Origin: a virus
Reading direction: 5' to 3' (one strand)
IMG/VR virus record: IMGVR_UViG_3300035698_006573
Coordinates: 1 to 29,164 of that record
DNA: 29,164 nt
Made by a program: the position numbers and the translations under genes. A model generated the notes under the pieces. That model saw only the letters and a program-made list of their open reading frames with translations. It was not told the origin of the DNA and ran no database searches. Shown here one piece after another: positions 22,919-29,164 of the stretch. How positions within the stretch are numbered: position 1 is the stretch's first letter; every line of letters starts with the position of its first letter.

Positions 22919-25900
22919 TTATGCCTCAAATGTTTCTGCTAATACATTACTTGGGTTAAATTGAACTGAACTCGTTGAATAAGCGATACCTAACATATTA
23001 AGTTGGTCACCTGAACCAGTTGTAGGTAATTGCGTCATTGAGCCAGAGTTGTATGAACCTGATGCCTTTGCTAAATATACAGCACTGCCTATATTCCAAT
23101 CCCAACTTTCATCACGTGCGTATCCACTTCTTAATACTATTGGATTGCCTTCTGCACTTGATTCAGATACAATCATTCCAAATGCTAATGAACTCACTGA
23201 AGCCGTTGCGTCTGCATCTCATAATTTTCCATCTGATTTCATATATACTATATTACCAAATACAACATCTTCTCCTGCTAATATATCACTTGTTATTAAT
23301 CCTGAATAAGTTAAATCAGATGCTAATGCCGAGTCTTCATCAAGGCTGCCAGAAGCACTGCCTCCGCTTCCTCCACCTGAAGTTCCAGATGTTCCTGAAG
23401 TACCATCTTCACCTGAAGTGCCTGATGTTCCAGTGCCACTTGTACCAGAACTACCTGATGTTCCTGCATCTCCAGTTGCTCCACTTGTGCCAGAACTACC
23501 ACTTGTTCCTGACGAACCTGAGGCACCTGTATCACCTGTATCACCTGTTGCACCACTCGTTCCAGAGCTTCCAGAAGTTCCTGCTACTCCAGATGTTCCT
23601 GAAGAACCACTTGTTCCTGCATCTCCAGATGTTCCACTTGAACCTGACGTTCCATCAGCTCCTGAAGTACCAGAAGTTCCTGAAGTTCCACTTGCTCCTG
23701 AAGTTGTAAATTCTAACGCTGTTGCACCTGAGTTAACAACAACAAATTTATCACCTTGGTCTGTAAATGCATTCGGCGTATCTGTCAATCCTAAGAATGT
23801 TGTTACTCCAGTACCACCAGCACCACCACCAGCTGATATATTAGGTATAGCACCTCTTAAATCTTCTGTAGCATATAATGACCAATCACCTGATGCATTT
23901 ACAATTGTAAATCTTGCAATTAAGAACCCAGTGCCTTGGAATGGTCTTGGTATATTATACACTGAATAATTAAATGCGTCTGACGTAGCATCTGATGGAC
24001 TGTTTTTTGAATAAGTTCCAATAGGTAAATTACACATTAAATGTGATTCTTCGCCAGTCTTATTTGCAATTCCCCATACAACTATACTAAATGATGTATT
24101 ATTAAGTGTGTCTCCTACAGCGTCGTCTGTTAATGTTAATAAATCTGTCACAGAAAGATATGGTGTTGTATTATGATTAACTATATGTGCATCGACATCA
24201 GGCATTGATTGTGAAACAAATATTTGCTCATGCATTTGATATACTATACCACCAGTTGTTTGTATATAAGCGTTTGTTGGTAATCCAGTAAGCGAACCTT
24301 CTATACCTGAATCTCATTGAGCTTCAAACTTTCTTAATTTTTCTGTTATGTGTGTTAAATGACCTTGTTTATCTGACCATCCAGCTAAATGGTCATTGAT
24401 ATTACGATTACCTAAAGCACCATCTGCCGCTGTTGCTGTTGCAGATTGTAATACTACATTAGCAATTTTAATATATTCTTCTGATGGATAACCACCAGTA
24501 TCAACGGTCAAAACAGGATTACTTATAGGAATGTATATAAAATTCTCTTGTGGTGAAGTATCTAATCCAGCAGTTAATGTTATCTTTAAGTCAGATACAT
24601 CAAGTATTTGCCTACCAGTTGAAAATCTCATAGTTAAATAATCAAATCCAGCTGGATTTGTTAAACTACCTGTAATATCTGTTCCATCACTTGTAATTCT
24701 AAAGTCAAATGATTCTCTTATTATACCATTGAAGAAGTTTGTTGTTGTATCGTCTGGGTTAGCACTTGGGTCAATGTTTATTTTACCTGTTGTTTCATTA
24801 ATTTCTAATACGGTTCCAACGAATGCTGAATAATAAGGAAATATTGGCTCTACATTTGTTAATGAGCCAGATTCTGTTCCTGAAAGATATAGTGCGTCTC
24901 CCATATTCCAATCCGATGTATCCATACCATATACTTTACCAACGTGAGTTGCAACACCTGAACCACTATCTAATACTTCGTGTGTAGCAATCATAATATT
25001 ACGACCAAAGTTAGCATCTCTATCAGCAATTGGTAATATTGGTGTTAATAATGTTCTTCCTGAAATTGGGTCAACTGCCGCACCACCAACACTTAAAATT
25101 GTACCAATTGTTATTGTATTACCTGTATTATTATAATATTCAATTTGTCCATCTCTACCAAGGTGTATTGCATGACCTAATCCATTATCAAGATATAATG
25201 AATAATCTGCTTCATCCCAACGTACTTGTGCCGTTCCTGATGCAATTGCAAAGTTTATAGTATCTAACTCATTAATATCTTCTACAGATAGTGAGCCAGA
25301 TATAACAGCAGAACCACTAATATCTAATTTTTCAGAAGGTGTTTCTGTTCCAATACCAACATTAGTTCCCATAAAGTATGTGTCGCCACTTGATGTAACT
25401 TCTAAATAACCGTCTACTATTATTCCATCTGTTCCAGATTGAGAAACTATACTATCAACTAATGTGTTTGAAGACCCTACTGGTATGTAATTGTCTGTCA
25501 AAGTTACCGTTACGCTCGTTCCTGATGTTCCTGCTGTACCGCTTGTTCCAGAAGACCCAGAACTGCCAGACGAACCACTTGTGCCTGAACTACCATCTAT
25601 TCCAGATGTTCCCGAAGTACCACTTGAACCTGATTCTCCTGAAGTACCTGAAGTACCTGAAGTACCATCAATGCCACTTGTTCCAGATGAGCCAGCGTCT
25701 CCCGTATCACCTTTAACTCCAGATGTTCCACTTGTTCCGTCTACACCGCTTGTTCCAGAAGTACCGTCAACACCCGAAGTTCCTGATGAACCACTTGTAC
25801 CAGAGCCCGAAGTTCCACTTGTGCCGTCTGTTCCACTTATACCCGATGTCCCTGATGAGCCACTTGTGCCTGAACTACCATCTGTACCTGCTACACCACT

Positions 25901-26131
25901 CGTTCCACTTGTTCCGCTTGTTCCAGAAGTATTACTACCACCAGCATTTTCGGCATAAGATGCTGTTACGGCATAGTCAGCATAACTCGCACTCTCTATA
26001 GAACCACTTACCGTTATTACAACAGGGTTTCCTAATCCATCTAATATTTCATTATTGCTTCCACTCACTTGTAGTAATCTGTAGAAACTTGAGCTAATGT
26101 GTAAGTTTGTTAAATTCTTTTCGTATGCCAT
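22919..26131 (-). CDS. Long collagen-like tail fibre
   Basis: The largest gene: 1,070 residues, two in-frame TGAs (near residues 606 and 972), ATG 26131 with AGGAG, stop TAA. Two blocks of Gly-X-Y triplets (about residues 66-207 and 810-928), mainly GTS, GSS, GAD and GVD with a GVKGDTGDAG stretch, form collagen-like triple-helix stalks without proline. Between them lies a beta-rich domain with GNVGIGT and SEKLDISGSAVIS repeats (from about residue 245), the usual fibre shaft layout, and the C-terminal region (AFGMIVSESSAEG, DWNIGSAVYLA) matches a similar segment in the middle (near residues 400-425). The protein is most likely a trimeric fibre that reaches the host receptor. Confidence 0.82.
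23350..23705 (-). repeat. Collagen-like Gly-X-Y repeat block 2
   Basis: About 120 residues of near-continuous GTS/GSS/GAS/GAD/GDT triplets in the long fibre, encoded by 9-base units of variable third bases. On the plus strand the same DNA gives a long open frame of P-x-V repeats, which is only a shadow. Confidence 0.9.
25512..25935 (-). repeat. Collagen-like Gly-X-Y repeat block 1
   Basis: About 140 residues of GTS/GSS/GVD/GVK triplets near the N-terminus of the long fibre. Codon third positions vary between units, so the block was kept by selection for protein rather than by recent slippage. The repeats could still recombine with block 2, which would change fibre length. Confidence 0.9.
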
Positions 26132-26164
26132 TTTATTTTCTCCTAAATATATTTCTTTTAATCA

Positions 26165-27298
26165 TTATATCCCATATAATGAAGTAATTTTTGTTGTTGA
26201 AACTCCGTATATACTATCAATATCACCTATTAAAGGTCCTGGTGCAGTTTCTTCTGTACCATATGTTAAGAGTTTGTCAGTAATTGCATTGTAAGTTCCA
26301 ATTCCTCAAGCAACAGAACGAACTACGCTACTTAAACGAGCCTCGCCCAAAGCACAGTCATCATAATTTACTGTCGTTGTGTCTGCACCCATACGGAACA
26401 ATTGTGTCGTGTATTCTGGATGGTCGTCAAGGTGATTTGTAAATGTGAAATCACCAGTAGGGCTTGAAGCGCCATTTTTGTAGACTTTAACGCTTGGATA
26501 ATCTGCTACAATTGTATATAAATCATTATTAGTTACTGCCGCATAAGTTGAAATTGCGTTTATGTCGCCGATATAAGATTGAACGTTAAGGTTACTATCT
26601 CTAAAATAAAATCCGAATGGTGGGTATACATTTGCCGCAAGGTTTCTGGCATAAATATTACCCCTTGTCATAGTACCCTTGTTGGGCATTAAAAGACTAA
26701 GAGTAAATGTATCTGATGATGGCACGGTTCCTAAATTAATGTAGTCATCTACACCATCTGCCTTTTGCCCGTAGCCAAAAGCATATTTTGTTTCTGCTGG
26801 CTCACCGCCGCCCTTTTTAGCGCCATCTTGGTTGTTGGCAGTACTATCGTGTATAACTGTATTTGCTGGATAATCATTCATGTGATGAACCATATCAAAA
26901 TTGCTATCCCATACAGCATTACTTACCGCATCATCTGGGTCGTCACCTACATTCGGGTTGTCATCGCTTCCAGAATCGTAATAAATATAAACCGATTCAT
27001 CTGCATCAATTGTTCAACTTGCTGTAGATGCGTGAATAAGGGCATGGCTATCTGCAACCGTACCACTATCATAATCCCAAAAATCAACTTCGCATTTTAA
27101 TTCTGTTGGATTTGAACCAGATGTTGCAATTGCAAACTTTCTTGAATTTGTAGTTAATTCTTCAAAGACTTTTGTGCTATCACCATTTGAACCAGAAAGG
27201 TGAATTGCTATTGGGAAGTGAGTTACACTTCCACCGATACCACCTGTATAATCAATATCTAATTTTATTCTTTTGCTATATGTTCCATACCAAACCAT
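26165..27298 (-). CDS. DUF2341-LamG adhesin
   Basis: A 377-residue protein, ATG 27298-27296, two TGAs (residues 95 and 331), stop TAA. The N-terminal part (residues 1-110, WYGTYSKRIKLDIDYTGG, FPIAIHLSG, ELKCEVDFWDYDSG and VYIYYDSGS) is DUF2341. It continues into AVWDSNFDMVHHMNDYP and a LamG/concanavalin A-like domain (DGVDDYINLG, TFTLSLLM, KVYKNGA, LGEARLSSVVRS), which usually binds carbohydrate. The TGA-encoded Trp at residue 95 lies at the W..ID junction of the first domain. Such a pair is found in secreted and phage receptor-binding proteins. It probably recognises a host glycan or glycolipid, in keeping with a host that lacks a wall. Confidence 0.82.
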
Positions 27299-27309
27299 TT
27301 ATATTTCTC

Positions 27310-28179
27310 CTAACCTGCTAATGTTACTGGAATTTTATACATTTTTACAACACGACCTGTTGCTGGTGCACCGTCAATAACCGTGAATGTCCCATCTATA
27401 ATAAATTTCGCTACGCTATAATCACCATCTATTGTAATAGCGTTTCCTACACCGCTTACGGTATTTGTTCCAAAATCTGTTGTTAATCAGCGAGCAATGA
27501 ATATACCAGAACCACCTGCTCCACCTTGGGCTTTAGAACCATCATATGTTCCTCCACCACCTCCGCCACCCGTGTTTGGTGTACCGCTTTCGCCAGATGT
27601 TGCATTTCCATATACTGCTCTACCACCGCCACCTAAACCGCCAGATGCGTCGTTACTTACTCCATTTTCGTTTCCGCCACCGGCACCACCACAATAATAG
27701 GTATCGGCTCCAGAAAGAGAATATTCTAATCCGTCAGCGCCATTACCGCCTAACTGACTTCCACGAACATTTCCAAATTGACCTATAGCAGAGGCTCCGC
27801 CACCACCTCCACCTCCAAGGTTAGCACCATTTCCACCAGCATATCCTTGTCCGCTTGTTGGCGACCCACCTGTTCCGCTTACGCCGCCTTCAGAGCCACC
27901 ACCGCCACCAGAACCACCATCGTGACCGTCTGTTTGAGAGTTTCCTCCACCGCCACCGCCAACTGCCGTAAGTGTGCTAAATGTGCTATCATCTCCATCG
28001 GCACCATCAGCATTAACGGTTGGATTGAGTGGAGCACCATCTCCTATTACTACAGAATAAGCTTGTGCTGTAACAGCGAAACTTGCTGAATAAATAAGGC
28101 CGCCAGAGCCACCGCCGCCGCCGTTGTCAGAACCTCCAGCTCCACCTCCAGCAACTAATAATATTGCTAAACTTGCCAT
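27310..28179 (-). CDS. Glycine-rich tail tip adhesin, copy 1
   Basis: A 289-residue protein, ATG 28179, AGGAG upstream, stop TAG; one TGA (FIARW) at residue 231. It starts with SLAILLVAGGGAGGSD, continues with many GGGGGSGG runs and ends with LTTDFGTNTVSGVGNAITID and GDYSVAKFIIDGTFTVIDG, the same C-terminal module as the 22070 gene. Polyglycine sandwich domains of this kind form receptor-binding tips of tail fibres. The two copies flank the LamG and collagen-like genes. Confidence 0.72.
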
Positions 28180-28205
28180 TTATATTCTCCTAAAACTATA
28201 TTCCA

Positions 28206-28886
28206 TTATGTTATGTTCCATTGTGTAATAATTCCATTTAATATTATTACTGCGTGGTTGTTAGCATCTCCATCATTAAAATTAAAATCTTTATCTATAC
28301 CATCTACTCCACCTGCTGATGCATGACCACCACGAATTTTAGAGCCTGATATTGTTTTGGTTGTATAAATATTATCAACATATAAGTCTCCACTTGCACT
28401 TACAGAGCCTGATATTGACACTCTCATTCCACCTGCTATTGGCCCAAATGATGGGTAACCAAATCAGAAGTTCTTTTCTGCTCCCACTGGATTATAGAAG
28501 AAAGGCGCCTTGTCATATGTTGTATCAGAATACGAGCCATATACAAACGACCCTTGTTCAAATATTGAACCTCTTAACATTGCACTTGATGAATTAATAT
28601 TAACTCACTCACCTGCAAAGTCCCAATCAGAGCCACTATCAATATATTTATCTGAAACATCATCATAACTACTACTTTTTGCTTCAATTGCTTTTGATGT
28701 AGTGAATGCTTCTGATGCTGTAAGTTCTACCTTTAATTTGTCCTCACCTGTATCACTTACAGGGTCTGAAAATAGACCTGATATGGTAGTATTCTCACTA
28801 TCATAACTTCCTGTTCCAGTTAATAACTGAGGTAGAGTATGTGCATCACTACCAGTTGATTGAACTAATAGTTTAACTAAATCCAT
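28206..28886 (-). CDS. Tail fibre-related protein
   Basis: A 226-residue protein, ATG 28886 one base after the previous stop. Two TGAs (residues 94 and 128) join three pieces. It has Ser/Thr-rich beta strands and a MRVSISGSVSASGDLYVDNI segment that resembles the SGSAVISGSLSV shaft repeat of the long fibre, so a common fibre-shaft element is likely. The end (AVIILNGIITQWNIT) looks like a small cap. There is no enzyme motif. Confidence 0.65.
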
Positions 28887-29164
28887 TTATATCGCACTTC
28901 CACTTCAGTTGGCAGCTACTAACGCCGCAAAACGTGTTGAGTCATATAGTTTTCCAGTCATTGCTTTAATAACTACAACTGATGCCGCACTACCACTTGC
29001 TAACTCATTAATAAATGCTTCAGCAGTAAATGGAACTAAATCCGTAATGTCTGCTTCAACGTGTGTATGTGAACTGCTTGCGTACATACCTGTTATAGGT
29101 ATATCATTTGCACCACTTCCACCAATTTTTGCCAAACCAAGTGCTTGGAATGTTGATGCTGAAA
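28887..29164 (-). CDS. Tail fibre protein, C-terminal part (cut by window edge)
   Basis: The continuation of the frame from 416-1. In the closed genome the frame runs to TAA at 28889-28887. After the LAKIGGSGANDIPITGMYAS segment it has a helical stretch (VPFTAEAFINELAS, KAMTGKLYDSTRFAALVAANW) whose last Trp is TGA. The next gene starts at 28886. Confidence 0.75.
29038..29164. repeat. Terminal direct repeat, right copy
   Basis: Identical to bases 1-127; see the left copy. It shows the ends of the window overlap and the sequence is complete. Confidence 0.95.

Noticed and set aside
23418-23969. Long plus-strand frame rich in Pro-x-Val repeats opposite the collagen-like block
   Set aside because: It is the antisense of the GTS/GSS triplets; the pattern comes from the repeat, there is no ribosome site, and the minus-strand gene is clear.
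25491-25958. Second plus-strand frame of P-E-V repeats
   Set aside because: Also a shadow of repeat block 1.
27497-28089. Plus-strand Pro-rich and Ser/Thr-rich frames opposite the glycine-rich adhesin
   Set aside because: Gly codons (GGN) read as Pro/Ala/Thr codons on the other strand; no start signal.
1-29164. TGA=Gly (Gracilibacteria-type code)
   Set aside because: TGA lies at Trp positions of HNH, AP2-like and PD-(D/E)XK families, and paralogous positions alternate between TGA and TGG.

Overview
This window is a complete small tailed-phage genome (siphovirus type: long flexible tail, HK97-type head) that reads TGA as tryptophan. The first and last 127 bases are identical, so the molecule closes on itself at about 29,037 bp; the window edges cut one tail-fibre gene. 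Under the standard code most genes look broken. With TGA read as Trp they become full-length, about fifty in-frame TGA codons appear in some 27 genes, and every gene ends in TAA or TAG. Several TGAs fall at recognisable family Trp positions, such as the LVW motif after the HNH helix, the KW of the AP2-like repeat and the NVW of a PD-(D/E)XK nuclease. This fits a host with the Mycoplasma/Spiroplasma-type code (a mollicute or relative) and argues against the TGA=Gly code of Gracilibacteria/Absconditabacteria. No endolysin is visible, which also suits a host without a cell wall; the host itself is an inference.

Layout, mostly minus strand, in order of transcription. (1) 19422 to about 15341: a T4 gp55-like sigma factor, a GIY-YIG-like protein, a GT11 (fucosyltransferase-like) glycosyltransferase, an HNH homing endonuclease, small proteins and a PD-(D/E)XK nuclease. 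(2) 15340 to 13474: four small units, three with an almost identical sigma70-type promoter, ending in a strong hairpin. (3) 13318 to 4553: terminase small and large subunits, portal, head morphogenesis, scaffold, capsid, connectors, tail tube, tail chaperones with a -1 frameshift site, and tape measure. (4) 4553 through the closure point to about 21900: tail hub and a large adhesin set, including collagen-like Gly-Thr-Ser repeats, two glycine-rich tip proteins and a DUF2341-LamG protein. (5) 21893 to 21006: a BppU-like protein, a bS21-like ribosomal protein, and a membrane/coiled-coil protein that could be a holin.

Only two genes (19919-20929) lie on the plus strand. They are separated from the sigma-factor gene by a 496-base structured gap. 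Its two outward promoters share a TTTTGGCT motif. Between them lie two perfect hairpins with different stems but an identical 10-base loop (GAGTTTACGA), followed by a terminator-like hairpin. This is the strongest candidate for something undescribed.

I recognise no DNA polymerase, helicase, primase, integrase or repressor. The phage seems to leave replication to the host while carrying its own tools to redirect transcription (sigma factor) and perhaps translation (bS21).
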